A stretch of 48,422 nucleotides of DNA from Bacillota bacterium (GCA_023433945.1 JAEYTP010000006.1:1-48422), one strand, 5' to 3'; shown: positions 32,761 through 41,769, numbered from the stretch's first letter. The notes: generated by a model from the sequence alone, not told the origin. Numbers and translations: made by a program.

Positions 32761-34092
32761 TTACATATTGCCTTCATAGTTCTTTAAGAATTCACTAATC
32801 TTATCATTTGCCTTTTTAGCCTCATCCTTTGCATTTCCCTTACCAAACATTACGCTCTGAAGTGCATCACCAACAGCATTAACAATTTCAGCTTGATATC
32901 TTGGTTCACCAATTGCTGTACTGTAAATTTCATTTGTAAATACTTCTCTTAAGCCTTTGCTGTATATATCTTTACCAGCTTCAACTACAGATTTTCTTGG
33001 TGAATAAGCAAATTTAGTAGATGTGCACCATTCAAGAGGCAATTCAACGTCTTCTGCAAATGCCCACATTGCAAATTTTGCAGCTGCGTCAGTGTTTGCG
33101 CTCTTGGAATTAACCATCATCTTCCAGCCCCCTGCACATGTAGCTGCCTTTCCTCCCTCAGGAATTGGTAATGGAGCTAGACCTATATTAGTATCTTTGT
33201 ATTCTTTTTCAAGAGATGCAATAGCCCATGTACCACAAATCTGCATTGCAGCCTTGCCAGAACCCAAAAGTGAAGTATCATTAGTTAATGCGATAGACAA
33301 TTTTGATGGTGCTCCAGCATTTATAAGGTCACCCCAAAGTTGAAGTGCTTTTTCTACTCCATCACCTTCAAATGTAGCTGTTTTAGTAGAAGCATCTATT
33401 ACGTTTGCACCTGTCTGCCAGAGGAAAGGATACCATGTAAAGTTCTGATAGTAGCCCTTTGTAGTTTCAATTACCAATGGTGCAACATCGTCCTTCTTAA
33501 GAGCCTTTGTTGCAGCAATCAATTCATCCCATGTCTTTGGTACTTCTAAGTTAGCTGCTTTAAGCATATCTTTGTTATAATATAAGCCAAGCAATTCAAC
33601 TTCAAAAGGAATACCAACAATTTTATTATCTACAGTAACTGCTTCAATTGAACTTGGTAGGAAGTCATTTAAGATTTCATCATTATAGTACGAAGTCAAG
33701 TCCATTGCTACACCACTATTGGCATACTTTAGAAAATCTCCTGAACTCATGACAAAAACATCAGGACCAGCATTTGCAGCAAATGCTGTTGTAAGCTTTG
33801 TACCCATATAATCTGATTCAGGGAAGTTCTCATAAGTTACATTTACATTTGGATTAACTGCTTTGTACTTCTCAGGAATTGATTGCATAAATTCTCTTTC
33901 TGCATTGGTATGGAAAGTCCAAAACTTTAAATCCGCTTTTTCTGCAGATGTAGATTTCTCCGCAACTACGGATGGTGTAGCAGAACTGGAGTCAGTAGCT
34001 GTTTTTTCGCTTGATCCACATGCAGCTAAACTGATTAATATTCCAACTGATACAGCTAGACTTACTAATCTCATTTTCATGTTATTCTTCAT
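32761..34092 (-). CDS. Sugar-binding lipoprotein of the ABC importer
   Basis: This 443-residue extracellular solute-binding protein (UgpB/MalE-like family 1) has a lipoprotein signal ending SLAACG, so Cys is the anchored residue. Other features are LKFWTFHTNAEREF, FAANAGPDVFVMSSGDFLKYA, NKIVGIPFEVELLGLYYNKDML and PKTWDELIAATKAL. The ATG at 34090-34092 has AGGAGG seven bases upstream; the frame opens 12 codons earlier. It is the first gene of the importer operon behind its own promoter. It is clearly a paralogue of the protein encoded at 34383, with shared segments such as GKAAMQICGTWA and EWCTSTKFAYSPRKSVVE. Confidence 0.93.
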   Translation of the reverse strand: MKNNMKMRLVSLAVSVGILISLAACGSSEKTATDSSSATPSVVAEKSTSAEKADLKFWTFHTNAEREFMQSIPEKYKAVNPNVNVTYENFPESDYMGTKLTTAFAANAGPDVFVMSSGDFLKYANSGVAMDLTSYYNDEILNDFLPSSIEAVTVDNKIVGIPFEVELLGLYYNKDMLKAANLEVPKTWDELIAATKALKKDDVAPLVIETTKGYYQNFTWYPFLWQTGANVIDASTKTATFEGDGVEKALQLWGDLINAGAPSKLSIALTNDTSLLGSGKAAMQICGTWAIASLEKEYKDTNIGLAPLPIPEGGKAATCAGGWKMMVNSKSANTDAAAKFAMWAFAEDVELPLEWCTSTKFAYSPRKSVVEAGKDIYSKGLREVFTNEIYSTAIGEPRYQAEIVNAVGDALQSVMFGKGNAKDEAKKANDKISEFLKNYEGNM

Positions 34093-34134
34093 TGATAATC
34101 CTCCTAAAAAATTTATTTGATTCTTCATGAGTAG

Positions 34135-34163
34135 ATTATATTTTTAATTCCCGGAACTGGTAA
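34135..34163 (-). promoter_or_regulatory. Promoter of the sugar importer operon
   Basis: On the minus strand TTACCA (34163-34158), a 17-base spacer and a perfect TATAAT (34140-34135) lie about 40 bases before the binding-protein start. A weaker -35 fits a promoter that is turned on by the neighbouring AraC-type response regulator. Confidence 0.65.
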
Positions 34164-34312
34164 TGTAGCACTTCTTGGATTAAGTGAATTTTTTTTGGTA
34201 CTAAATTGGGGCAGTAATATTACCTCTATTTAAAAATGCAAAAAAAGTACACAAAAACTAAGAATTGTTCCCTTGAATATTTAATTCTAAGAGTTTAATA
34301 AAAAGGATAATA

Positions 34313-34360
34313 AAAAAGTGGTATATAAGGTTACTTAGTACTCCTTACATACCACTTTTT
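34313..34360 (-). terminator. Terminator of the two-component/binding-protein operon
   Basis: The arms 34313-34330 and 34343-34360 pair at 17 of 18 positions (core AAAAAGTGGTAT/ATACCACTTTTT), and on the minus strand TTTTTTATTATCC follows. It lies 23 bases after the 34383 gene and separates it from the importer operon. Confidence 0.85.
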
Positions 34361-34382
34361 AGTTATTCTAGGCTTAAAATAT

Positions 34383-35651
34383 TCAGTTATTTAGCTTAAT
34401 GTAATTGCTTATTTCCTCTTGAGCTGCTTTTGCAATCTCATTGATATCCTTTTCTGAATATACTGCATCCTGAAGTGCATTACTTATGCTATTTGAAATT
34501 TCAACAGGATACCTAGGCTCTGGGACAGCATTTAGCAGTATATCCCTCGTAAATAGAGAACTGGTACCATCATAGAATATATTTCTATTCTTTTCTATAA
34601 CAGATTTTCTAGCAGGAACCTTTGTACTTGCCTCTGTGCACCATTCAAACGGCCTTGATGTATCTTCTCCCCACATCCACATTGTAAATTCGGCTGCTTC
34701 TTTTGCATATGTACTATTTGTATTTACAGCTTGATACCATCCGCCATATACACTTACATTACGTCCATCTTCTGGATATGGTACAGGAACAACTCCGTAT
34801 TCTAGATCAGGATAATACTTTCTGAGCGAATTAACCGCCCAGAAACCACATATCTGCATAGCCGACTTGCCAGTTGCAAATGGATATATGTCTGAAGGCA
34901 TCTCAACATTTGTTCCTTGAGTATAATTGTATTTTTTTAGACTTTTCCATAAACCTAGCGCTTTTGCCCCACTTGTCCCAAAGTCAGTTGCTAAATCGTC
35001 TGTACCGGCCTGCATCATAAATGTGTAAAATATAAAGTTCTGATAATCATTTACCTGGGTTGGGAGACAAATACCTGACATTTCATCTGATTGTGACATT
35101 TTTGCACAATTCTCAAGCTCTTCCCAAGTTGTAGGGGGTGTAAGCTGCAGCTTTTTAAACACCTCCTTATTATAAAACAGGGCAACAGGCTCATGTTCTA
35201 TTGGAATCCCCAATATTTTATTATCATAAGTTGCTACGTCTAAGCTCTCCTGAGTTAAATCGTTTTTTAGATCACTACTAATATACTCATCCAAGGGAAG
35301 CATATACCCTGCTTTTGCATACTTTAGAAAGCTTCCTGCAGAAATCATATAAATATCGGGCGCACTATTTGTAGCAAATGCAGTTGGAAGTCTATTGGTT
35401 AGGTAATCGTTATAGGGAATCAGCTCGAAGTTTACCTGTAATTCAGGATTTTCTTCATTCCATTGTTTTACCCATCTATTTATTACATAATCTTCTTTAT
35501 TCGATCGAAACTTCCACATTGTAATAGTCTTTACAGGTCCAGAATACTCTGTAGCTGACTGGTCAGTGCTTGTAAAACACCCTGTTAGCTCAGTCATAAG
35601 TACTATTGCTAATATTATTGTACAAAGCTTTTTTATATTAGTTTTAACCAT
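34383..35651 (-). CDS. Second sugar-binding lipoprotein, co-transcribed with a two-component system
   Basis: This 422-residue solute-binding lipoprotein has a lipobox ending ELTGCF. It shares many blocks with the importer's binding protein: FATNSAPDIYMISAGSFLKYA, NKILGIPIEHEPVALFYNKEV, GKSAMQICGFWAVNSLRKYYP, FEWCTEASTKVPARKSVIE and VPEPRYPVEISNSISNALQ. Its gene overlaps the response regulator stop by eight bases and ends at a terminator, so it belongs with the regulators rather than the permeases. It may present the sugar to the sensor kinase. AAAGGA lies ten bases before the ATG. A transport role with shared permeases is the alternative. Confidence 0.9.
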   Translation of the reverse strand: MVKTNIKKLCTIILAIVLMTELTGCFTSTDQSATEYSGPVKTITMWKFRSNKEDYVINRWVKQWNEENPELQVNFELIPYNDYLTNRLPTAFATNSAPDIYMISAGSFLKYAKAGYMLPLDEYISSDLKNDLTQESLDVATYDNKILGIPIEHEPVALFYNKEVFKKLQLTPPTTWEELENCAKMSQSDEMSGICLPTQVNDYQNFIFYTFMMQAGTDDLATDFGTSGAKALGLWKSLKKYNYTQGTNVEMPSDIYPFATGKSAMQICGFWAVNSLRKYYPDLEYGVVPVPYPEDGRNVSVYGGWYQAVNTNSTYAKEAAEFTMWMWGEDTSRPFEWCTEASTKVPARKSVIEKNRNIFYDGTSSLFTRDILLNAVPEPRYPVEISNSISNALQDAVYSEKDINEIAKAAQEEISNYIKLNN

Positions 35652-37239
35652 GGTTTAGAATCCTTTCCCTGTACTCTGATGGAGTCATATCAGTGATTTT
35701 CCTAAAAACTTTGATAAAGTACCTTGAATCGTTGTATCCTACCATTTCAGCTATATCTTGTATCTTTAGATCAACCTGTGCCAATAATACCTTTGATTGA
35801 TCAATCCTTACATTGCTTAGGTAACTGGAAAATGAGTATCCAGTTTCTTTTTTAAACAGATCACTTAAATACGACTCATTCATAAAAAAATCTTTAGAAA
35901 TCTGTCTTAAAGAGATATCGTTAAAATAGTTAATACTAATATAACTTTTAATTTCATTAATAACCTTTCTGCATCCAGGTTTATTCTTTTCATTAAAATA
36001 ATCTGCGATTGTCCCTGTATACGTAAAAAGCAATTCTTTTATATCATTTTTATTATCAAGCATATCAAGCTTACTAAATATCTCATTAGTAGAAGGCAAT
36101 TTTATCTTGTCTATAATCCTATCATCAAATAGGTTCCTCATAACCATTATGATGAATTCCATAATATAGCTTTTATATATAGCTGCATTCATATTTGATA
36201 TGAGCATAACCTTATCAATTAATTCAGTTAAGAATACAATAGCTTTTTCATAATCACCAAACCTCAAAGACTCAATGTACTTATGTTCTATATCAATAGG
36301 GTATTCCTCGGAGCAATTTTCTATATGCATTTCAGTAAAAAGCAATATACTATTTTTTTCATAAAAAACTCTATTTTTAAGAATATATAAGCACTCTTTA
36401 AAAGCAGTATTTATTTTATAGGGGTTATCGTAGCATTTGCTTAAACCTATGGTAAAGTCACTACCTTTAGGTACCGATATTTCCTTCTGTATCTCTCTTG
36501 CTAGTCCCTTAAGATATACTGCACTTGTATGGTTAATATTTACTAGGCAACAAAAGCTTCCGTCATATAAATCAACAATACAGCCTCCTCTATTATATAT
36601 AACATTTTGAATTTCTCTTCTAAATTCAAATAAGATAGCGGTCTTATCTGTTGAATCATCAAAAACAGAAAATGATAAGTTATCAAGTTTGATAATAAAC
36701 AACACAAATGGCTTACAAAAGCACTCATATTCCTTGTCATCACATTCTATTTTGTTTGAGGCAGAAGCATAAATCATTTCTGCAAAGTATTTATCTTTAA
36801 GTTGGATTAAAGAACCCTCTTTTAAGCTCTTTAATTCACTTTGTTCTTCTATTATTGTCTTTCTTTTTTCAAGCTGTTCCTCTGCCTTTTTAAGGCTCTT
36901 GATAATATCTTTATAATCTGGGGGCTTTAGTATATAATCTACTGTTTCAAGGCGTATTGCCTTCTGAGCATATGAGAAGTCCGGAAAGCCACTGAGAATT
37001 ATGAATTTTAGATTGGGTGCTATATCTTTAGCACGTTCAAGCAACTCAAGCCCATCCATACAAGGCATTTTTATATCAGTGATAACAACATCAGGCTCTT
37101 CATTAATAATTGCGGCTAAAGCTTCTACTCCGTTTTTAAACTCTCCTGTAATATCCCATTCCTCACCAGAACGATCAATTATTGTTCTTAAGCCGCGTAA
37201 TACTTTTGGTTCGTCGTCAACAATTATTATTTTTAGCAT
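35644..37239 (-). CDS. AraC-type response regulator (YesN family)
   Basis: This 531-residue protein has an N-terminal receiver domain with the acidic pair in IIVDDEP, phosphoacceptor Asp55 in VVITDIKMPCMDGLELL and the conserved lysine in ILKPPD. A central region of about 280 residues follows, typical of YesN proteins, with a coiled start (EEQLEKRKTIIEEQSELKSL). The C-terminal AraC domain has two HTHs (ISLRQISKDFFMNESYLSDLF, IQDIAEMVGYNDSRYFIKVF). The ATG at 37237-37239 has GGGGG eight bases upstream. It lies 21 bases after the sensor kinase and overlaps the lipoprotein gene, and probably activates the importer operon. Confidence 0.93.
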   Translation of the reverse strand: MLKIIIVDDEPKVLRGLRTIIDRSGEEWDITGEFKNGVEALAAIINEEPDVVITDIKMPCMDGLELLERAKDIAPNLKFIILSGFPDFSYAQKAIRLETVDYILKPPDYKDIIKSLKKAEEQLEKRKTIIEEQSELKSLKEGSLIQLKDKYFAEMIYASASNKIECDDKEYECFCKPFVLFIIKLDNLSFSVFDDSTDKTAILFEFRREIQNVIYNRGGCIVDLYDGSFCCLVNINHTSAVYLKGLAREIQKEISVPKGSDFTIGLSKCYDNPYKINTAFKECLYILKNRVFYEKNSILLFTEMHIENCSEEYPIDIEHKYIESLRFGDYEKAIVFLTELIDKVMLISNMNAAIYKSYIMEFIIMVMRNLFDDRIIDKIKLPSTNEIFSKLDMLDNKNDIKELLFTYTGTIADYFNEKNKPGCRKVINEIKSYISINYFNDISLRQISKDFFMNESYLSDLFKKETGYSFSSYLSNVRIDQSKVLLAQVDLKIQDIAEMVGYNDSRYFIKVFRKITDMTPSEYRERILNHG

Positions 37240-37260
37240 CTTAAATACCCCCACAGAAAA

Positions 37261-39018
37261 TCAGTCGATCTTTTTCACTGGTATTTCCACTATTACTTTT
37301 GTTCCACCATTTACTACGCTTTCAATCTTAATTCCAAAGTAGTCACCGTAATAATTCTTTATTCTTTCGTGTACATTAAGAACGCCTATTCCTCCTTGAC
37401 TTTCTCTATTCTCAGAACTCTTTATAAACAACTTGGTAACATTCTCACTGGTCATTCCCATACCATCATCTATAATCTCAAATATAAGATTTTCACCTCT
37501 CCGGAACCCGTTCAAAATCACCTTACCATGCCCTTTTTCCTCCATAATACCGTGATTTATTGCATTCTCAATAAATGGTTGAATAATAAAGCTCAACATC
37601 TCGCATTCCAAAATATCACTTTCAATATTTATCTCGTACTCTAAATTATCTTCAAACCTAGATTTCTGGAGATAAAGATAGTTCTTCATTTGATGTATTT
37701 CTTCTTTTACATGTACATTAGTACTGCCTTTTTTAATACTGTACCTTAAAATTTCTCCCAGCTTGGTTACCATTTCAGCAATATCATAGTCATTTCTATC
37801 TATTAGCATCCAATACACTGTATCAAGAGTATTATAAATAAAGTGTGGTTGTATTTGGGCCCTTAAAGCTCTCAGTTCAGCATCTTTTTCCTTTAATCCT
37901 TTATTATAGCAGTCATCAAGTAAAGTCTGAAGTTGAACTGTCATGTAGTTAAACACTTCACTCAATTCTCTCACTTCCTTAGTGGCACCCTTTATCAGAG
38001 TTAAATCACTTTTTACATTAAGATCCCCTTGAGAAACTCTTTTCATAGTTGATGTTAAATTTTTTATTGGACGAGATATATTACTTGATATAAGTACAGA
38101 TATATATACAGCTATAATGATGGCAATAATTCCAATAACGAGAATTATCCTTTGAATGTAATAAAAATTAGAATTAGTTTCATCAATGTGAACTGAATTT
38201 ACCAAACTCCACCCCGTGAGTTTGTTATACATACTATTAATAATGAGATCACCTGTTACGTAATATCCATTATCTTGTTTTAGCTCCTCTGCACTAAAAT
38301 CTTTTTCAAGTAACGTTGATAAATTTGTCACTATTAAGTCCTTATTTTTACATGAAATAATCTTCCCATTTATATTAGTTATGTAGAAGTTTCCTATTGC
38401 ATCTTTCATATAAATATTTTTCCACATTACAGACTCTCTGACTGCAAAGAGCATAATCCCTATATCTTCAAAAGTATCAATACTGCGAATCTTTCTCGCT
38501 ACAAAAAATATATTTTCACCACTATTGTCAGCATAATTAATAAATCTGCTGTCTAAAAATATCATTTCTCCATTACTATGATTAACCTCTGCTCTTAATT
38601 GTTGAATGTTGTTCTTAACATACTCCTTAAGCTCATTATCAGCCTCACTATAAATAAACCCTGCATTAGAGAATAAGAATACCGCATCAATATTAGATGG
38701 CAAAACATATTCCATATTGTGGGTTATGCCGTTGATGGTCACACCCGAATACCTATTTTTCATAAGCTGATTGAGTGTTTCCTTATCTGAAATTATTGTT
38801 TTTGAATATGTATCTAGTTCATTTACAAAATTATTAAGTTTCTCGTTTTTCTGGCGTAATTCAACAAGTGTAAAATTATTATTGATATTGCTTATGGTCT
38901 TTTGCATTATAAAATAAGTAGCAACCTCCATAAAGATTAATATCGCTAATATAAGCAACGAAAAATTAATAAAAATTCTCCCACTTAATTCTCTAACTTC
39001 AAGCTTAAATACTCTCAT
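37261..39018 (-). CDS. Sensor histidine kinase (YesM family)
   Basis: This 585-residue membrane kinase has a first helix at about 14-34, a 250-residue extracellular sensor region of the dCache type, a second helix (IILVIGIIAIIIAVYISVLI), a HAMP segment (SRPIKNLTSTMKRVSQGDLNV), and a His_kinase domain. The phosphorylated histidine, near residue 390, is in IQPHFIYNTLDTVYWM. The ATP-binding domain follows, with FIIQPFIENAINHGI, IIDDGMGM and GGIGVLNVHERIKNYYG. It is the first gene of the operon with the response regulator and a sugar-binding lipoprotein, so it likely senses an extracellular sugar directly or through that protein. Confidence 0.94.
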   Translation of the reverse strand: MRVFKLEVRELSGRIFINFSLLILAILIFMEVATYFIMQKTISNINNNFTLVELRQKNEKLNNFVNELDTYSKTIISDKETLNQLMKNRYSGVTINGITHNMEYVLPSNIDAVFLFSNAGFIYSEADNELKEYVKNNIQQLRAEVNHSNGEMIFLDSRFINYADNSGENIFFVARKIRSIDTFEDIGIMLFAVRESVMWKNIYMKDAIGNFYITNINGKIISCKNKDLIVTNLSTLLEKDFSAEELKQDNGYYVTGDLIINSMYNKLTGWSLVNSVHIDETNSNFYYIQRIILVIGIIAIIIAVYISVLISSNISRPIKNLTSTMKRVSQGDLNVKSDLTLIKGATKEVRELSEVFNYMTVQLQTLLDDCYNKGLKEKDAELRALRAQIQPHFIYNTLDTVYWMLIDRNDYDIAEMVTKLGEILRYSIKKGSTNVHVKEEIHQMKNYLYLQKSRFEDNLEYEINIESDILECEMLSFIIQPFIENAINHGIMEEKGHGKVILNGFRRGENLIFEIIDDGMGMTSENVTKLFIKSSENRESQGGIGVLNVHERIKNYYGDYFGIKIESVVNGGTKVIVEIPVKKID

Positions 39019-39133
39019 ATTTTATATTCTTCCATTTTTTATGTAATATAATAACCTATTTTGTCAAATTATACTTACAATTATAGCATGTTTCACAAAA
39101 GATATGCATAAAACGAGAAGATTTTCCATTATT

Positions 39134-39496
39134 TTATACTTTTCTTTTCTTGGCTTTCCCGAAAATTTCATATATGCCCATTACAATCAAAAAGCCTCCA
39201 AATATTTTTCTGAGTAACTCTCCTTCCATCCTCAAAGCAAGCATAGACCCTATTGCTGCCCCAGCCAAACCAAACAGCATAATTGGCAATCCCACCCTGA
39301 AATTGACATGCTTATTCTTTATATGTATTATCAATGCTACTATTGCAGTTGGAATAAAATATAATAGGTTAACACTTTGTGCAATATGTTGCCCTGGGTT
39401 GATAAAAAGAACTAAAGCAGGTATTAGTATTGCTCCTCCTCCGATTCCCATTCCACTTACTATTCCCGATAAGAAACCAATCAATATAACAATCAT
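39134..39496 (-). CDS. Half-length TauE/SafE permease, second half
   Basis: This 120-residue membrane protein has four helices and GFLSGIVSGMGIGGGAILIPALVLF at its N-terminus, the repeat motif of TauE/SafE (DUF81) permeases, which are normally about 250 residues with two such halves. GGGAG lies upstream of the ATG. With the upstream gene, it makes a tandem pair of half-size proteins that probably assemble into one permease for a sulfur-containing or organic anion. The substrate is unknown. It is a complete gene, not a frameshift product, since it has its own start and ribosome binding site. Confidence 0.8.
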   Translation of the reverse strand: MIVILIGFLSGIVSGMGIGGGAILIPALVLFINPGQHIAQSVNLLYFIPTAIVALIIHIKNKHVNFRVGLPIMLFGLAGAAIGSMLALRMEGELLRKIFGGFLIVMGIYEIFGKAKKRKV

Positions 39497-39573
39497 ATAT
39501 AACTCCCAAATAAATAATAAATATTAATGTCAATTAAAATGCTATTCCCTTCAATGCCTAAGCAAGTTTTTAC

Positions 39574-39605
39574 AGTCTTCTGATATAAGGGATTATCAGA
39601 AGACT
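39574..39605. other. Hairpin between the two TauE/SafE halves
   Basis: AGTCTTCTGATA (39574-39585) pairs perfectly with TATCAGAAGACT (39594-39605) around an 8-base loop. No T run follows on either strand, so it is more likely an mRNA processing or stability element than a terminator. Confidence 0.55.
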
Positions 39606-39651
39606 AAGAGCGCTATATGTCAGAAATACCTAATTTCAAAAAATTCTATTA

Positions 39652-40023
39652 TCAGAAAATCATCCTAAACGATGCTACTATCATTAGAACACCAAATATT
39701 ATTCTGATAAATCGTACTGGACATTTATGCAGCAATAGTGCCCCTATAGCACCACCCACAACACCACCTAACATAGCCTTGAGGGTTATGCCCCAGTCTA
39801 TAAAATTACTGTTTATATAAAAGCAAGCACTAACTATGGTCAATGGAAGTATTATAATGAGAGCTGTAGCATGAGCTGTTCTATCTTCCTCGTGCAGCAT
39901 CAATACCATTGCTGGTACAGCTATAGTACCTCCACCTGATCCAAATAAGCCATTTGCAATGCCTGCTACAACCCCAATTCCACAGTATTTTATCCACTTA
40001 CCAATATTATGCTGTTTTATCAT
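39652..40023 (-). CDS. Half-length TauE/SafE permease, first half
   Basis: This 123-residue membrane protein has four helices and GIGVVAGIANGLFGSGGGTIAVPAMVLML, the TauE/SafE N-terminal repeat, with HATALIIILPLTIVSACFY as the next conserved block. It resembles the first half of a full-size permease, while the protein encoded 155 bases downstream resembles the other half. AGGAG lies seven bases before the ATG. The two halves are separately translated, with a hairpin in between. Function as a heteromeric or homodimeric anion permease is inferred. Confidence 0.8.
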   Translation of the reverse strand: MIKQHNIGKWIKYCGIGVVAGIANGLFGSGGGTIAVPAMVLMLHEEDRTAHATALIIILPLTIVSACFYINSNFIDWGITLKAMLGGVVGGAIGALLLHKCPVRFIRIIFGVLMIVASFRMIF

Positions 40024-40177
40024 CTAGGCTCCTGTTATATTAAAAATAAATAAACATATTAGAAATACTTATTATATGGTTTCAAGAAAATGCTTATGGT
40101 ATACATAGAAGTGCTTATAATTTATTATCTTCAATTGTTATTTTATGGTAAATTTTTAAAGTATTTTAAAAAAATAG

Positions 40178-40205
40178 TTGCGTATGTATAAATTTGGTAT
40201 ATAAT
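40178..40205 (+). promoter_or_regulatory. Promoter of the TetR-ABC exporter operon
   Basis: TTGCGT (40178-40183), a 16-base spacer and a perfect TATAAT (40200-40205). The expected transcription start falls within the palindrome at 40209-40222. Confidence 0.6.
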
Positions 40206-40208
40206 AAT

Positions 40209-40222
40209 AGTGAGTACTCACT
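40209..40222. promoter_or_regulatory. 14-bp palindrome, candidate TetR operator
   Basis: AGTGAGTACTCACT is a perfect palindrome four bases after the -10, where a bound repressor would block transcription start. A related half-site, AAATGAGT, lies about 30 bases on and pairs with ACTCATTT at the palindrome's edge. Confidence 0.65.
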
Positions 40223-40286
40223 CATTTTATGCCTTTCATTTTGCGCTATAAATGAGTAGTTAATGAAAAGCAGAAAGGATTTTTAT

Positions 40287-40928
40287 ATGAATAACAAAGT
40301 TGACCTATCTATGCTGGAATTATCCGACAAAGAGAAGAGGATTTTAGAGGCCGCTATATCAATCTTTAATAAAAAAGGGTTCTCTGCAACAACAACAAAT
40401 GAGATAGCCAAGCAGGCAGGTGTGGCAGAGGGAACTATTTTCAGGTATTTTAAAACCAAGAAGGATATATTGAGCTCATTAATAGTACATATGATTAATC
40501 TAATGAGTCACAAGGTAGTTCTAGCTTCAATAGAAAAAATACTTGCTAACAGCAGTAATATGACTATAGAGGATGTTCTGAGAAATGTTATTTCTGACAG
40601 ATTGAGTTTAGTAACCAAGTTCTTCCCCTTGTTTAAAGTAGTTATGTCTGAAGCACTATTTCATGAGGATATAAGAGAAGCCTTGTATAATAATATCTTA
40701 GTTAAGGCTAACGAAATATTCAAGCCATTTTATGAACGCATGGTTGAAAGTGGTCAGATAAGAAATGACATAGACTATTCCATTATTGTAAGAAGTGTAA
40801 TAGGTAACATAGTAATGTTTATTTTACCTAAAATACTATATCCCGATAAACTCAAGCCTCTTGAACAAGAAACAGAAGTAAATCAAATCATTAGTGTACT
40901 GATGTCAGGTGTAAGTTTGAAAGAATAG
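40287..40928 (+). CDS. TetR-family transcriptional repressor
   Basis: This 213-residue regulator has an N-terminal TetR domain with LSDKEKRILEAAISIFNKKGF and the HTH TTTNEIAKQAGVAEGTIFRYFKTK, and an all-helical ligand domain. The ATG at 40287 has AAAGGA seven bases upstream; an earlier in-frame ATG at 40263 has no ribosome binding site. It is the first gene of an operon with an ABC-2 type ATPase and permease and probably represses it through the palindrome at 40209. The inducer is likely a compound the exporter removes, but nothing in the sequence names it. Confidence 0.9.
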   Translation: MNNKVDLSMLELSDKEKRILEAAISIFNKKGFSATTTNEIAKQAGVAEGTIFRYFKTKKDILSSLIVHMINLMSHKVVLASIEKILANSSNMTIEDVLRNVISDRLSLVTKFFPLFKVVMSEALFHEDIREALYNNILVKANEIFKPFYERMVESGQIRNDIDYSIIVRSVIGNIVMFILPKILYPDKLKPLEQETEVNQIISVLMSGVSLKE

Positions 40929-40989
40929 CCTCTAGTAGAATTTATACTTTTGTTTATATGGCTGAACTTATAATACATGGAGGGTTAAC

Positions 40990-41769
40990 ATGGAAAACGC
41001 AATTATTGTTGAAAATCTAACCAAAAAGTTTGGGGAATTTACTGCGGTTGATAATATAAGCTTTAATATACCAAAGGGCAGCATTTTTGGATTTCTCGGG
41101 CCAAACGGCTCAGGTAAATCCACAACAATAAGAATGCTTTGTGGAGTACTTCACCCCACTAGCGGGAGAGCACTTGTTATGGGCAATGATGTTGTCAAGG
41201 AAACAGAGTTAGTGAGGCAAAGCATAGGTTATATGAGCCAAAAATTCAGTCTATATGAGGACCTGACCGTTGCTGAAAACCTAGCGTTCTTTGCAGGCGT
41301 ATATAGATTGCCAAAAGACGTATTTCTAGAAAGAAAAAGTGAGCTTATAAATATGGCTAACCTTACGGGTAAAGAAAAGAGCCTTGCCGGTACTCTCTCT
41401 GGTGGGTGGAAGCAGCGGTTAGCACTGGGCTGCGCTCTAATTCACAAGCCCAAGCTGCTAATACTAGATGAGCCGACAGCAGGTGTAGACCCTGTATCCA
41501 GAAGGATTTTTTGGGAGATAATTCATTCCCTTTCAAGGCAGGGCATTACCATTTTGGTAACTACTCACTACATGGACGAAGCTCAAAGTTGTGATACTGT
41601 AGGCTTCATAATGAACGGAAAGCTAATGAACATTGCAGCTCCACAAGAATTAATTGAGAAAGAACATGCGAAGAATTTGGAAGAGATCTTTATTGCTTAT
41701 GTAGAAAAGGCTACAAATAAAAAAGTAGGCAGCAGTTTTGAGGATATGAAATTTCTCCGAGAAGATTAG
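40990..41769 (+). CDS. ABC-2 type exporter, ATP-binding subunit
   Basis: This 259-residue ATPase has Walker A GPNGSGKST near residue 39, Q-loop region GYMSQKFSLYEDLT, the signature LSGGWKQRLALG, Walker B LLILDEPTAGVDP and the switch histidine in VTTHYMDE. It is of the DrrA/CcmA-like group that drives ABC-2 exporters. It lies 61 bases after the TetR gene and 19 bases before its permease. Drug, lipid or polysaccharide export is possible; the TetR control favours a toxic compound. Confidence 0.93.
   Translation: MENAIIVENLTKKFGEFTAVDNISFNIPKGSIFGFLGPNGSGKSTTIRMLCGVLHPTSGRALVMGNDVVKETELVRQSIGYMSQKFSLYEDLTVAENLAFFAGVYRLPKDVFLERKSELINMANLTGKEKSLAGTLSGGWKQRLALGCALIHKPKLLILDEPTAGVDPVSRRIFWEIIHSLSRQGITILVTTHYMDEAQSCDTVGFIMNGKLMNIAAPQELIEKEHAKNLEEIFIAYVEKATNKKVGSSFEDMKFLRED

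Noticed and set aside
39134..40023. Frameshifted single TauE/SafE gene
   Set aside because: The two halves are 155 bases apart and each has its own start codon and ribosome binding site, so one sequencing error could not account for the split.
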